A DNA stretch of 64,000 nucleotides from Sipunculus nudus. Lineage: Eukaryota > Annelida > Sipuncula > Golfingiida > Sipunculidae. The stretch spans positions 64,950,800 to 65,014,799 of the forward strand of contig CM049314.1 of assembly GCA_026874595.1 (NCBI GenBank), given 5' to 3'. Position 1 is the first letter of the stretch. Every line of letters begins with the position of its first letter. The notes beneath the pieces were generated by a model. That model saw only the letters and a list, made by a program, of their open reading frames with translations, did no database searches and was not told the origin of the DNA. Positions 1 to 11,806 of the stretch are shown here, in pieces. A program made the position numbers and the translations under genes.

Positions 1-1866
1 TGTCAAATGAAAGTCCCCCATGGCTACGCTTCTCGGTTATGTCATTTTTTTGCTTAATGGTACTAAAAAACAGCCTGCAAAATAAACAATTAAAAACAAG
101 CATTTATTCCAAACGGAGCCCCGGAACTACCCACCTGTTTCATAGCAAACCTTGTCTGAGCATGACAACATTTTTTTTCTAAAGTAGATTGTTATACAAT
201 AATTCATTTTCACAGAAACAACATACTACATTGCTTCCTCAAGGAAAAATTGTAAAACATTGGGTGATCTCCTAATAAATATTATGTGTGTTTTAAAAGA
301 CTATTCCCAAAAGACCTATGTACAAATTGGTTGTTGAAGGGTGGGTTGAATATGAATTAATAATGACTTGAACAATTACTACTAAAATTATTGTGTAATA
401 ATATTTTGAATAATTACATGTTTTTGCAAATGGCCAGTATGTGCTTGCTCTTTGAAAAAAACACACTTTACACTTACGTACATGAACTCTTGGACATAGT
501 GCATTCTTTATGTATTACTTTGAATATAATCTCTTTGATAATTGCACTGTATTTTTATCTCAACTCTTAAACATAAAATACAAAACAACCGCTCTTCTAC
601 AATGTACACGAGAAAGTTACAATAATATCACTCTTACTTTGGGTTTAAATAACAAACTGCAGACCAGGCGTAAAACGCTTATATTACCAATGTTCATCCT
701 TTTATACGATTACAAAATTAATATCATTTCTTTTATAATACAAAACAATCCAATGCAACTGTGTATTACACATCTGCTTCTGTAAATAAACCTTTAAACA
801 ATATAAACGGTCATTCTTATCATGAACATATATATATATATATATATATATGCAACATTTCATATATAACATACACCAGATTAAGCACTAGTTGTGCACC
901 GTGTGTTCCATTGTGTATATGAGCAATTTGACTATGAGGATATTCGTAATTGTCTGTGAAATGCGTTTTATAATTAACGAATCACGCGTTTTTTGTTGAT
1001 TAAGAAAAATCAGATCAGATAAAATGATGCCCACAGTGACTAACATATATATGGATGTGTGTGTATACATACATGTGATGTACGAAGCATGTTGGCATTT
1101 AACATGTAGCAGTAGGCATAACCCAAATGATGCGGACAATATGATGGTCTGTTTTTTTTGTCACTCTGATCAGTTTGTTTCGGATACATAAATTTTTGTC
1201 AATAGTTGTCCGCCATTTCATCCATATATGTATACATGTATATACATGTATATATACATTGTATGTATGTATGTGTGTATACCAAAAGAGCAGTAAAATT
1301 TAATTTAAGTTCAAATCGCGTTCTATATGTAACACTGTGCTGATAAATAGTGTTGACAATGACATTTTCAGAACAGGTTTAGGCTTATTATTTAGTGACA
1401 CATCTGTCCATTAAAACAGAAAGCCTGAAAGCAACGATCAAAACACCAAACAGTTATACTCTTCCTATCTAGACATGAACGAGTTACTGTTTAGACAAAT
1501 GAAGGAAAGAAATAAAAGAGAACAGGAAAACAGAAACAAAGTACGAAACAGGAAACCCAAAATATGGACATGAAAGCAACAAACAAAAAAATACAAAAAT
1601 GAATTGCTCTTCCTTTTAAGACATGACAGAGGTAAGGTTTATGCCAATGAAGAAAAAACACGAAAAATGGGAAGCAGAAACCACGAACGTTTACAAGCAA
1701 AAACAAGCTAAATGATAAAACATTTTAGAGATCTAACACTGGTCAAACATAAGCGCTTTCAATGTACTTAATGACAACCTTTCTTTAGAGAGAATAAAAC
1801 TCAGGGCCGTGGGTTTAAACTCGAGCTCAAGATTACTCATTATGAAAATAGAACAATATCATCCTT
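1..1866. other. AT-rich intergenic DNA, no gene seen
   Basis: No open frame here shows a recognisable domain, and base composition is low-complexity AT. It contains a (TA)n array at about 829-851 and a patch of TATG/TATA short repeats near 1205-1275. It lies 3' of the reverse-strand receptor gene that ends at 1867, so its right end probably holds the 3' UTR. Confidence 0.6.
829..851. repeat. (TA)n microsatellite
   Basis: Uninterrupted TA dinucleotide run, about 11 units. Confidence 0.9.
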
Positions 1867-2946
1867 TCACTTATTCACCGGAGCAGTTAATTTGTCTTCC
1901 GGCTTTTTACATAGAATCATGTTTAGAAAATCTGCTCTGAAACTGCGACCGCTAATGCAGTACAGAAAGAAGTTTACAGCATGGTTCATCAACGAAAGTA
2001 TTCCTGTAAAAAACGAAACCTTCATCACCGCGAGGAAAGCCTCGTCACTCAGGGTGATCATTCCTTCCAAAAACATTACTGTTATAACATACACGATAGT
2101 GTAGGGAAGGCGCAGTAATACATAAGACACACACAGAGTGATCAACATACGGGAAATCTGGGCCTCATTCTTTTTTCGCTGCAAAGCGGCGTCGGACGAG
2201 TCATTTCCAAACAGATTTTTCTTGGACTTTCTCAGCGACATAACCGTTAAGATTGATAGAATAATTATGCAAGTGCCTCCAATGAAGTCACCAATCAAGA
2301 TCTGGACAATAATCACCCCAATCGCAAACACAGGTCTTCGTCCCGCAATGAAATAGCAGTATTCTTCATCTTCAGTTATTGAAGCGAGGGTATAGGAAGA
2401 GGCGGCCAGAGAGAAAATTACAACACTTACTGATGCGATCATTGCATTTTTAAATTTAGAAACCCACTTTGATTTAAAAGGATACACTATGACCAAAAAC
2501 CTGCTACCACTGATGCACAAAACAATCAAACTGGCTGCACACTGACATGCAAGCATTAAAAAATTTACTGACTGACAGAGCGCGTGGGATGCTGGGATAC
2601 CGCCAGGTATGGCCTCGGCATTTAGTCTACTTGTTATCAGAACGAGGCTGTCCAAAATAGCCAACACAATCAGAAAGAGGCCATGGGTACTCTTGCGCGT
2701 GCGCGGTGAGAACAAAATGACGGCGACCGACAGGGCATTTCCCACGATCCCTACCGCTGTAACAACATGGGCTAAGTAGTTGTTGAAGAGTTTTTCTGCT
2801 GTGTCGAACCCGGTATACGAAGGATCATCTGTTGGTAGTATTGTTGTGAACGTTATTGATGCCTCCTTGTTCTTTTGATCTGGAGAAGTAGCCTGTTCCA
2901 TCTGGATTGTGGACGAGATGTTGATGTATTTAGTAATATTCACCAT
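1867..2946 (-). CDS. Class A G-protein-coupled receptor, subfamily I, intact (receptor 1)
   Basis: An intact 359-residue seven-helix receptor of the plasma membrane, read in one exon. I start it at the ATG at 2946; the frame extends two codons to a TTG, which is not a credible start. The N-terminal tail is about 58 residues with N-glycosylation sequons at N3 and N9. TM1 holds GN (69-70), TM2 holds LAILD with D99, and an ECL1/TM3 cysteine C124 pairs plausibly with C197 in ECL2. TM3 ends SRF (148-150) then LVIVYPFK, where most class A receptors have DRY. TM6 has R279-L-P281-Y instead of CWxP, and TM7 has N321-H-x-x-N with LYC at 328-330 instead of NPxxY. A pyrimidine-rich 3' splice acceptor (AG at 2977-2976) precedes the start. 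The overall pattern is FMRFamide/peptide-receptor-like; the ligand is unknown. Closest relatives in the window are the 27.0 kb gene and the 18.3 kb pseudogene. Confidence 0.9.
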   Translation of the reverse strand: MVNITKYINISSTIQMEQATSPDQKNKEASITFTTILPTDDPSYTGFDTAEKLFNNYLAHVVTAVGIVGNALSVAVILFSPRTRKSTHGLFLIVLAILDSLVLITSRLNAEAIPGGIPASHALCQSVNFLMLACQCAASLIVLCISGSRFLVIVYPFKSKWVSKFKNAMIASVSVVIFSLAASSYTLASITEDEEYCYFIAGRRPVFAIGVIIVQILIGDFIGGTCIIILSILTVMSLRKSKKNLFGNDSSDAALQRKKNEAQISRMLITLCVSYVLLRLPYTIVYVITVMFLEGMITLSDEAFLAVMKVSFFTGILSLMNHAVNFFLYCISGRSFRADFLNMILCKKPEDKLTAPVNK

Positions 2947-3104
2947 TCTCAAAGTTGCGCCTCCTAGAGCCGGTGCTTAAATAAAAAGGAAAAGAAAAAT
3001 ATATCCTAATAATACATATTATTGTAGATATATAATATATATTAATTGTACAATCACTATATTTTACATCAGACTTTCAATTTTAGCTAACATTAAACGT
3101 GTTG

Positions 3105-3109
<5 letters not shown>

Positions 3110-3145
<36 letters not shown>
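3110..3145. repeat. (TA)n microsatellite
   Basis: Pure TA run in the 5' intron inferred for the receptor gene ending at 1867. Confidence 0.9.
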
Positions 3146-3148
<3 letters not shown>

Positions 3149-3415
3149 TACCGACAGATTTTTATACCTTTACAAGATGAAGTGCCTTGGACACAGGATA
3201 AGGTAATGTACTCAAACATGCATAAATAATAAATACATACACAACATTATAAACCAGACTTTAAAATATTAATAATACTAAACATGCTGATTGTAACATG
3301 ACCACATGCATCCCTATTAAACAGGTTTCGAACAGGAATAAAAAGAGAAAAAATACGACACTCATCGTGACACATGCCTGTATATGTACTTTATTTGAAT
3401 AAAAAGAAGATCTGT

Positions 3416-3418
<3 letters not shown>

Positions 3419-3477
<59 letters not shown>

Positions 3478-3479
3478 AA
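3419..3479. repeat. (TA)n microsatellite
   Basis: About 30 TA units with one interruption near the right end; lies in the inferred 5' intron of receptor 1. Confidence 0.9.
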
Positions 3480-3749
3480 ATATAGAATAGTCTAAATTTA
3501 TTATTTGATTCACACTTATGATTCTAGTAAAATAACTCATTTTATCATTCAAGTGGAACCCTAGATTTAATAAAATAAATGAATCTTATTACATTATTAT
3601 CTACTAAAGAGAGCATTCTTCAGGTGTTTAAACTGTCAGAATTTTAATTTTTAAATATTCATAAACGGTTAGCTATACAAAACAAAGCTCTGAGAGAGAA
3701 CGTGAGCGAGAGAGTGAGAGAATACCAAAAAAAATGTGTTAGCACTCAC

Positions 3750-3922
3750 CTAAAGAATATAGGGATGTGGAGGTTTCTTCTGTTTAACTGAAAGCAAACC
3801 GTCAGGGTAGGTCCCCGAATAAAGGATCACTCAATGTGGCAGTCGCCAACACGTTCAGCTCTACAAATAAGGAAAGGGCTATTTAAGATTTTTGTTTTAT
3901 GCATAAGTTGGACGGGGCGTTT
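3750..3922 (-). other. Predicted non-coding leader exon of receptor 1
   Basis: On the reverse strand this stretch carries CTTATTTGTAG (3871-3861), a shared block reading GACGGTTTGCTTT, an AGAAGAAACCT block, and a consensus donor TTTAG|GTGAGT with GT at 3749-3748. The same motifs in the same order occur upstream of the 15.4 kb and 27.0 kb receptors. The upstream edge is only estimated, as about 25 bp downstream of the TATA box. It would splice to the acceptor at 2977-2976, about 0.77 kb away, just before the receptor start. RNA data would decide. Confidence 0.6.
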
Positions 3923-3946
3923 TCTACACCGGTCAAGGCATGACCA

Positions 3947-3954
3947 CATTTATA
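3947..3954 (-). promoter_or_regulatory. TATA box of receptor 1 (TATAAATG type)
   Basis: The reverse strand reads TATAAATGTGGTCATGCC, closely matching TATAAATGCGGTCACGCC at 10468 and a similar string at 24255. The distance to CTTATTTGTAG is 76 bp here against 71 bp in the other two, which supports a shared core promoter. Confidence 0.6.
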
Positions 3955-5710
3955 AACTCAATAACATTGACCTCCTAGCATATAGGAGATCTTCTTACAT
4001 TAGTCAGTTACAATATACCTGTCACGATTGTACAGCAGCCTTCTGGGCATTACCGAGATTGAATATATTCAAGAGAATGGACCGATCCATACTGGTTGTC
4101 AATTATGTATCAGATATATTAAACCTTTGGTATTATGAGCAATACAGTGTAATTGAATCCAGATTAATGATTGTAGGATTTTATTTAAGCACGAAACTAT
4201 ATGTATAATAGTCATTTCCAAAATTCCATTAGTAAGACCTACCTCGATTCAATGCAAAATGGTCAATTGTGATTAAGTTTCGCCATTTATAACAGATGGT
4301 CAGATGATAGCAACTAAAATCGTACTTTTGAATCAATATGCAGACATTATTATATATACTAGACTCGAAGGAGTATCAGCCTTGAACCAGAGAGACCGCT
4401 GATAGGAATTTAAAAGCGAGGTTATGTAAGGTCGGACATACCCCCCCCCTCGCTCTCTCTCGTTTTTTGTTTTTATGCGTCTAAGTCTTTACCCTCCATT
4501 GTGCAAAAATAAATGGTAATGGAAGGTCCTCATCTAAACACACGCTAAAAATTGACAATTTTGAATAACGAAATTGTGATATTTTAAACTCATAATGTAT
4601 CTTTACTCAATGTATGGTTTAGCATTCATTATTTATCTTTACCAAATGTCCCTTCTCAGTCGATTTGCTATCTACAATTTTTTTAAATTAACCTGAGAGA
4701 TAAACCGTCGATCTAATAATTCTAGGAAATGCTCCGTAAGACCTAACAACAACATCTCTATATCTCCACGTTTTTCAGTTGCTTTTATTGCAAAATAGTC
4801 CATGCCAGTATCCGTGGGAAACCCAATAATCGAAACTCCAACTTGAACATCTCGGAATAAATTAATGTTGATTTGATAGTTTTCTGTTTTCTTATAAGAT
4901 GGTGCATTAAGGAGTTATATGCCTAATATCTATGTTTATTTTAAGGTAAAATACCTGTATTACAGGCTGTTTGTCAAAGATCAGACAACTGAGTTTTTAC
5001 CTTAAAATTTACCACATACATCGATGCACCTACAGTCACCGCGCCAAACCATTTAATTATCAACGGACTAAAGTAGCCGCAGGCTTTAGATATTTATATG
5101 CACAGCCACTTACATGATCGTAGTCACAGTAGCCACTTTTTTCAGACGATAGAAGCGTTACTAATCTCGCCACATTTCACCCTTTCCATAAAAAGACCAT
5201 TTACTACTAGTAAGTCAGTGGCGTAGATGAGAATATCCGTAGTATACATCACACTGCATCAACTTTATACAACATTTAGAAACAATAGCCAGCATTATCA
5301 TTCTGCAGCACAAAGTGACATGTTATAAACATGACTCCTACAAATCTATAGATATAATATTCTTCGTATTGTGATATAGTACAAGAAGGCCTACTTAGAA
5401 TTGCTTGTGAATGCCGGCTGTGACTTATTCCCTGAAAGGGAACAATCGGTTTTTAGGGATACCAATGACATATTTGACACGTCCTATTTAATTAAAATTC
5501 AAAAATGATATACTAATCTAGACATTTTATACAAAACGTCTCTTTCAGAAAATAACATAATATGGAATATCTAACATAATAAATATGCTGGCTGGTTAAT
5601 ACCTAGAACAATACTTAGAAAATATGATATTTAGGGATCCAAATGACACATTTGATACGTCCCATATATAAGACAAATGACATCACCAAAAAAGTGCATG
5701 TATGTTGTAG

Positions 5711-5714
<4 letters not shown>

Positions 5715-5763
<49 letters not shown>
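5715..5763. repeat. (TA)n microsatellite joined to a retroelement-like tail
   Basis: About 24 TA units abutting directly the tail sequence at 5764. The same arrangement occurs at 19303-19489. Confidence 0.85.
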
Positions 5764-5768
<5 letters not shown>

Positions 5769-5900
5769 ACATGAGTGTAGCTGTATTAGTTTCTTAATGT
5801 AGAGAAAATGATGAGAACGCCTGGTGTAGGAGATCTAAACTTCGAAAACTCATGAACAGAATAAACAGTTAGTCAACACTTAGTCTTTAAAAGTCGTGTT
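5764..5900 (-). mobile_element. Degenerate Penelope-like element terminal fragment
   Basis: On the reverse strand the end reads ACTAATACAGCTACACTCATG followed by a (TA)n run. This aligns by eye to ACTAATACGGCTATACCACT at the better-preserved copy ending at 19355. Two AGACTAA/GACTAAC-type motifs precede it. The match is partial and the copy is clearly decayed; the element class is inferred from the 19.4 kb copy. Confidence 0.35.
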
Positions 5901-5989
5901 CGTTCTTGAAGGAAGAGAGAATATGGAAATCCAAATTACTGGAATTCAACCTTTCCGATCCCCCAATGCGTATAGGAACACTTAAGGAA

Positions 5990-5990
<1 letters not shown>

Positions 5991-6047
<57 letters not shown>

Positions 6048-6070
6048 GTGTGTGTGTATGTGTGTGTATG
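5991..6070. repeat. (TA)n(TG)n compound microsatellite
   Basis: TA run grading into TG repeats; the long tyrosine-isoleucine frame across it is low-complexity, not a gene. Confidence 0.9.
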
Positions 6071-7174
6071 GCTGAATTTAACTTGTACTCTAAATGAAGT
6101 TATTTTTCAAAGGTTCCATCGTTTTCTGTTTTAAGTTATGAAACTGCTGATATCACTAAACATTCTTTAAAATTAGGTCTTCGATTTTAGAGTCGTAGAG
6201 TCTATTCATTGATAATAAAGCAATCAACATGTAATCATAATGTATTTTTAAGCCTTTTTGACTTTAGGTTTTATATGTACAGGCCTAGGATATATATACA
6301 TGTAATTATAACGTGGACGGTGACGCTGCAGAAACAGATCTAGGCGGGGTAAATATGAACAACCTTTAAGACAAGCTGGTTATGAAAGGGAAAAAAGCAG
6401 CCAAAGTATACAAGTCTTAATGTCTGGTAGCAGTTCTAATACACATTTAATTAGCAGCAAAGATTTCATTAAATATCTCACGGACATCAGAGAAGTTCTG
6501 TGTGGGTAACAGAGACTGGCTTGGGCAGGAAGATGATGAAGTGAGCTATTGAACTCTCAATGCATACTTACCGTATTGACACTGCTATCCGTATAACTAG
6601 GGGAGGTGAACTAGCCATTACTTATAAATCATACTTCGACGCCAAGGGAATACTAACCAAAAAAACTACAGTCACCACATCCAGTTAAAGGAAAGTGGAA
6701 ACACCATACAAGGTATTAATTACTCGGTCAAACGATCACAATTACGAATATAAACACATAATTTATGTTATTTGTGAATAAATTATTATTTTATAAATAA
6801 TATCAAATCTTTCATATCATCTGCCCATAGGGGATATGAATTTCTGCTTGTTCTTGAAAGTCCTCGTATAATTGTTAAAATATTTACAAATGTGTGTGAT
6901 AATTCAAATATTATGTTGATCTTAAGACCGCAAAAAATGGATATCCTGCCAACGAATGAAAGACTTAGCCTAAATAAATAGCCTATATAGCGAATTAAAA
7001 ACCAACTACATTATGTTCCCACTGATAAGGAATCAGCACAAGCAAATTAATTAAAAAGTAAACAGAAATGAACAACATTCCCTTCATCCGGATAAGAATA
7101 TATGAGCTATCAAGCATACTTTTAGGAGCGCGTATGTATCAAGCAGACCAAGTGGTTTGTCATGGCACTGGAAA

Positions 7175-7228
7175 AGGGAGAGAGAGAGAGAGACAGAGAG
7201 AGACAGAGAGAGGGAGAGAGAGAGACTT
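7175..7228. repeat. (GA)n microsatellite
   Basis: GA repeats with CAGA interruptions, immediately downstream (in reverse-strand terms) of the donor at 7263-7262. Confidence 0.85.
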
Positions 7229-7263
7229 CCATACAGATTATAAGTAAACGTTTTAATACTCAC

Positions 7264-7375
7264 AAAAAGATGATCGGACCGTGTAGATTGCTCAAAGCAA
7301 ACCGTCTAGTTCTCTGCTACGAATAATTGTGTGGTATTAATATGTGACCAATGCTGACAAGTCGAAGGGACGTTT
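7264..7375 (-). other. Second predicted leader exon upstream of receptor 1
   Basis: The reverse strand carries the GACGGTTTGCTTT block shared with the 3750-3922 leader, a diverged ATTATTCGTAG in place of CTTATTTGTAG, and a donor TTTTT|GTGAGT with GT at 7263-7262. A TATAAATA box lies about 26 bp upstream of the estimated exon start. It could be an alternative first exon of receptor 1 or the stranded leader of a lost receptor copy. No coding exon follows it before receptor 1. Confidence 0.4.
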
Positions 7376-7400
7376 TCCGCAATAAGGCCTTTCGTTCTGC

Positions 7401-7408
7401 TATTTATA
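7401..7408 (-). promoter_or_regulatory. TATA box for the 7.3 kb leader exon
   Basis: Reverse strand reads TATAAATA in the context GAATATAAATAGCAG, placed about 140 bp upstream of the donor, comparable with the other receptor leaders. Confidence 0.4.
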
Positions 7409-7930
7409 TTCTCTCCCAAGACCCAAAGGCTTATATTGAACCACTTTCTATCGGAGGGAGTGTTACTTTCAATCAGTCACGCTTCAATTGCCTTGCAGGG
7501 ACTTATCGAGATGAATAACCAAAGAAAATGAACAATGTATTGAGTATGAAGAGTGGGTCAGATTTACAGATGATATATTCATCCTTGTTGTCCTTAGTGG
7601 TACGATATATAATGCATGCAGAATAGGAAAAATTTTCATTTAGCACGAAATTATTAGGGTAATGAGCGTCTTCAGAATTCCATTTGTTAGAACTTGCAAT
7701 ATTCAATGCACTTTGGTTAAATGTACTAATTAACTGGCTCCACCTAAGAAAGGATTTTAGAATTTGCATCCTCACGTTAACAGGAGTTATTATGGTAATT
7801 GAAAATCGATGTGTAAACATAATGGCAACATGACCTTTGTTAATACTAGGCATGAAGCTGTCGTAACCTGAAACCTTGCAGACTTCTCTTGTGTATTTAC
7901 ACACGAAGTTATATACTGTCCCCCATAGTC

Positions 7931-7940
7931 CTCCTTCTCC

Positions 7941-7971
<31 letters not shown>

Positions 7972-7975
7972 TCCT
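7931..7975. repeat. (CT)n microsatellite
   Basis: CT repeats with one TGT interruption. Confidence 0.85.
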
Positions 7976-8339
7976 TTTCCTCCGTGTCTTTTTCTCTTTA
8001 GTAAGGAAGAAAGAGAAATATTATCACATGTACATATTATCAACATATAGGTTATTCACGGCTTATATACAGCACCACAGTTTTAAAAAATATCTCTGGT
8101 TCAACAGAAAGAGGAATATGTTTAGCCCACATTCCGTTTAAACGTAGGGAATGTTAAAAGATCAAGAAGACGGTTATATGCAAATAAGTTGTCCTGTATA
8201 AGATAATAATTTGAAAAACAAACTTCTTCAAATGTATACTTTCAATTCCAGTTAAAGCTGTTCAATTTATTTGAGATAAAAGTATTTTTACGCATTTTTC
8301 TCTATTTCTTAGACCAGATGAAGTAGTTTTTCCGTTAAC

Positions 8340-9230
8340 AGGGCTCAAATCTTAACCGTTTGACCTAGAAACTCCTCACTGTATATCCATGGAGGCCTCA
8401 AGTCAATATCCTTGGAAACCTGAAATTGGGTTATGAAGATCTGTATTTTGCAAACTACAAACTGAACACAATATTGTTGGGAAACCAGTCAGACGTGGCA
8501 CACGTTGTATCCGCTCAGCCAAAAATCTTCCATCGTTGCACCTATCGAGGTCCATACTAAATCTCCTTGGAAACATGAAATTAGGTCACTGTGACCTATA
8601 TCCCCCAGGCTTTGATTGTTGAAGGTACCCCAGAATAAATAAAAATTTGATACAAAGCTCCTGTATCTGAACAACTTAAACATTGAATGCCATGATTCAT
8701 TCTATACATATTAATCATGGAGTGTTTCATCAGTTCCATCAGACGGGTTCCACTTTGATTTTTTCACATGTTTGCACTTGTTTTATCTATATCTGAGATG
8801 TCCAAATGAAGGAGTCTGGCTGTTAACAGGGCACATGCGTTGACCGATAGACCTAGAAACTCTAACTGTACATCCGAGGGGTCCTTTGCCAATCTCCACA
8901 GTGATCTGTATTTTGTGAGATATTGGACAAAAACATGATATTGAACACCCAGAGTGGCATACGGGGCACACATTGTGTCCACTTTGCATAGAATCTTTTA
9001 AAATTACCTTCAGGCAGGTCCTCGGAAAATCTACATAGGACCCTGAAATCCATGACATATAGTCAACTTTGTTCCAAAAACTTGATTTTAAGCACCCTGA
9101 AAATTCGATTGGCGAAAATTGTATCTGTTGTATCTGTTAGCCCTTGAAGGTTCCAATGAATATACAGAAAAGTCTTTGGTAGTCTCCATGGAAACCTTAA
9201 CTTAGGTTATGGTATACTATGTTTCTGGCC
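8340..9230. repeat. Degenerate tandem/dispersed repeat, ~490-bp spacing
   Basis: Phrases recur about 487 bp apart: AACAGGGC...GACCTAGAAACTC...CTGTA[TC]ATCC near 8337-8385 and again near 8824-8873. Each is followed by further similar phrases such as CTTGGAAAC and TCCATGGAAACC. Overlapping reverse-strand frames across it are in different phases and show no domain, so I treat it as decayed repeat. Confidence 0.4.
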
Positions 9231-9239
9231 AAATACATT

Positions 9240-10200
9240 TTAAGCACCCAGAATGTCTGACATGGTATAAAACTATACTGATGGACCAAGAATCTTCTGT
9301 TTTGACATCCAATGATGTCCTAAATATATGCATATTCATTTTAGCTTTGCTGGCTGCAAACAAAAAGGTAAAGGAGTCTTATGATTGCCGATCATTGCGA
9401 AAATATTGTGATTCAATCAGTTATGGCAGCTTCGTATAATCAGGGAATAATTAAGATAAAATGAAATTAAACAGAAGATATTGTTAATTGTGAAGTGTTT
9501 GTTCTCACATACAATGGAAATTACAAAGCATAATGTGTACATAACTATCATGCACATTTTAAAAATACATTGTACATATTCTGACAATAAATGCATTAAA
9601 TAGTTAGTGTACTGCATACTTTTATTGTCATACTTGTAAAAAAAATATGTGTCATTACCTTGTGTCAGTAACAGATCGTATAATGCGATCGAAGTTTGTA
9701 AGACAGATATGATACAGGTAATGTTCTGGGGTATGATTCACAAGACTTTAGACATTTCTTTCTTACTCTGCCTTGTCTGTTAGTTCTTGTAGTTATTCTC
9801 GATCCCTCTGGAACAAATAGCCCAAGCAACCATAAAAGGCACTACCGCCTATGCCCATTACCCATTTACTCCTTAAGGCACCCTTATGGGAACTTTTAAA
9901 TGCAGTCTTTTTACAGAAGGGGGCCAGAGAGAGACATGGAGGATATTGTGAAAATAAAATTTATGTTAGACACTAGGACGTACGGAAAAATGCAGTTTTA
10001 AGGAAACGCCTGATAAATCACAAAGAAAAAAAAATTACTCAGCATCAGCTCGTAAATGTGAGTACTATATAGAAATTCACGTTTGTATTAGATCAAGCCT
10101 TGATTTTACAATGGTCATGCAGCCAGATGACCAGAGCGTCCATTAACTACTAGCATATGATGTATTGTTGACATGGGGATGTTCATTATAAATTTCATTT
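9240..10200. other. Intergenic DNA, nothing recognised
   Basis: Mixed AT-rich sequence with stops in all frames; no repeat or motif stood out apart from promoter sequence beginning near 10200. Confidence 0.5.
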
Positions 10201-10205
10201 ATAGA

Positions 10206-10213
10206 TGACGTCA
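10206..10213. promoter_or_regulatory. Full palindromic CRE-like site
   Basis: TGACGTCA, the consensus cAMP-response element, about 255 bp upstream of the TATA box at 10468. A perfect 8-mer can occur by chance; function is inferred from position only. Confidence 0.35.
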
Positions 10214-10467
10214 TTTTATAAGAACAATTGATCAGATCCTGACTGAATGTAGCACTGGTTACAAATGGAATTGCATAGCGGTATTCCAAAGATAATTTCA
10301 TCATAATTACTGTTGATGCATTCGCATTTTATTGCAGATGTCATGATGGTTGGATATTTCAATCTTGATAATGTAAAGGAAGGCCATTGTTCATGCGTTA
10401 CAGTCTGAATATAATACCGCTATGTAACAAGACCTCGTACATGCCCAATGATTACAGGAGAAGTTAA

Positions 10468-10475
10468 TATAAATG
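10468..10475 (+). promoter_or_regulatory. TATA box of receptor 2 (TATAAATG type)
   Basis: TATAAATGCGGTCACGCC, matching the boxes at 3954-3947 (-) and 24255 (+). CTTATTTGTAG follows 71 bp downstream at 10539-10549, the same spacing as at 24.3 kb. Confidence 0.65.
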
Positions 10476-10496
10476 CGGTCACGCCCTGATTTCTGT

Positions 10497-10662
10497 AGTG
10501 TTTGTAGTCATCACTTAGGGATCATCAGCAGCCACACTCTTATTTGTAGAAGCGGGATTGTCGGCGGTTCCATACCAAGTGTGCCTTTGTCAGACACGTT
10601 TACTGAGCGGGTTCGGTCTGTGCAACACGGAAGAAACCTTCACGTTACGATAGTCCTTTTTG
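10497..10662 (+). other. Predicted non-coding leader exon of receptor 2
   Basis: It contains CAGCCACACTCTTATTTGTAG, nearly the same as the phrase at about 24323-24343, and GGAAGAAACCT shared with the 3.75 kb leader. The donor is TTTTTG|GTAAGC with GT at 10663-10664. The start is estimated from the TATA box. The next matching acceptor is CTCGTTTCAG ending at 15340, 30 bp before the receptor ATG, giving a 4.7-kb intron. A 110-codon frame across it is not conserved in the other leaders. Confidence 0.6.
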
Positions 10663-10693
10663 GTAAGCAAGAATTAATGGTTTTACATTTACG

Positions 10694-10705
10694 ATATCTT
10701 CTCTT

Positions 10706-10755
<50 letters not shown>
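10694..10755. repeat. (CT)n microsatellite
   Basis: About 28 CT units just downstream of the leader-exon donor, inside the inferred intron. Confidence 0.9.
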
Positions 10756-10756
<1 letters not shown>

Positions 10757-10859
10757 TGACTCTCTCTTGTTGTTCCTCGCTTTTTCTTTTCTCCGCACTT
10801 TATAAAATACGACAATTTATCTGTTTTATCCCGGCGTATTCCTATAATGGCACGTTAGA

Positions 10860-11130
10860 GTTGAATTAATCGTACTTTTAATGGTAATCGAAATGCTCTT
10901 TTTTCATTATAACGGTTAGATAGTGTCTACAACTATTTACATTTATATATGCTATACAAATGTATTTTGGCTATTGCTATTGGACGTTACATTTAATTAT
11001 GTCTACATGAAACGTTAACCTCTTGTCTATATGATTGGATTTCATAAAGTTTCCCTTTATCCGTATAGGCAATCCACATAGCCAACTTGACGCTGAACAC
11101 AAATTGACCACATTTCTTAAAACGTGCAGT
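10860..11130. other. Inferred intron sequence, nothing recognised
   Basis: AT-rich and without coding character; it falls between the leader donor at 10663 and the receptor 2 acceptor. Confidence 0.4.
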
Positions 11131-11131
11131 T

Positions 11132-11279
11132 ATTATAGATATGGGTTGTAGCAGCAAGCTGCTTCAAAGGTATTATATCCTCAATGGTCATAAAAATCAA
11201 CAAGTATTATACATATGGGTTGTAGCAGCAAGCTGCTTCAAAGGTATTATATCCTCAATGGTCATGAAAATCTATTAAA
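11132..11279. repeat. 74-bp direct tandem duplication
   Basis: A block starting ATTATAGATATGGG repeats 74 bp later as ATTATACATATGGG with almost no other difference. Each unit contains the inverted motif AGCAGCAAGCTGCT. Confidence 0.85.
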
Positions 11280-11734
11280 AAAAAACACGTACAAAAATGT
11301 CTAAACTTGTGAATCCTTTTGTTCGTGGAAAACCAGATTCTTTGTTGATTTTATACATAAAGATCTTCTTTGCTGGTACAGGAGTGTACTCTCATATTCT
11401 ATTCAGACACTGGAATACAAATTAAAAATGTCCTTTAAAAACCCCTGAAAAGACTTACCATATCCCTGTTACATTGTGACTTGTAAATCCAATTATTTCA
11501 GTGCACCTCTGTGGAAGAGGGCCACGTCTCTGATCCTTAGAACTTAATATATACCAGTGAAAGTAATATGAAACCAAGTTATTACCAAAATATTGAAATT
11601 GGGCCATGTTTACATCAAATTCAACTATTGCTATCATTTACTCTTGAGTTATAGATTTCAACCTGCAGTGAGAAAGAAGTATTTATTTGTTGGAGGTAAC
11701 CGCCTTATTTTTTTTTATTAATTTTAGATTAACT

Positions 11735-11806
11735 ACGTACACACACACACAAACACACACTCACACACACACATATATATATATATATATTTATATACAT
11801 GCATAA
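11735..11806. repeat. (AC)n(TA)n compound microsatellite
   Basis: Interrupted AC run followed by a TA run. Confidence 0.85.

Larger units (their letters stand above)
4000..7170. other. Intergenic DNA between candidate leader exons, no coding signal
   Basis: No frame of coding character. It holds a C-run/(CT)n patch near 4441-4470, two (TA)n arrays and a retroelement-like tail described separately. If the 7.26 kb leader exon is used by receptor 1, this whole interval is intron. Confidence 0.5.

Noticed and set aside
2947-2952. Two-codon extension of receptor 1 to a TTG
   Set aside because: TTG is not a credible animal start; the ATG at 2946 fits better.
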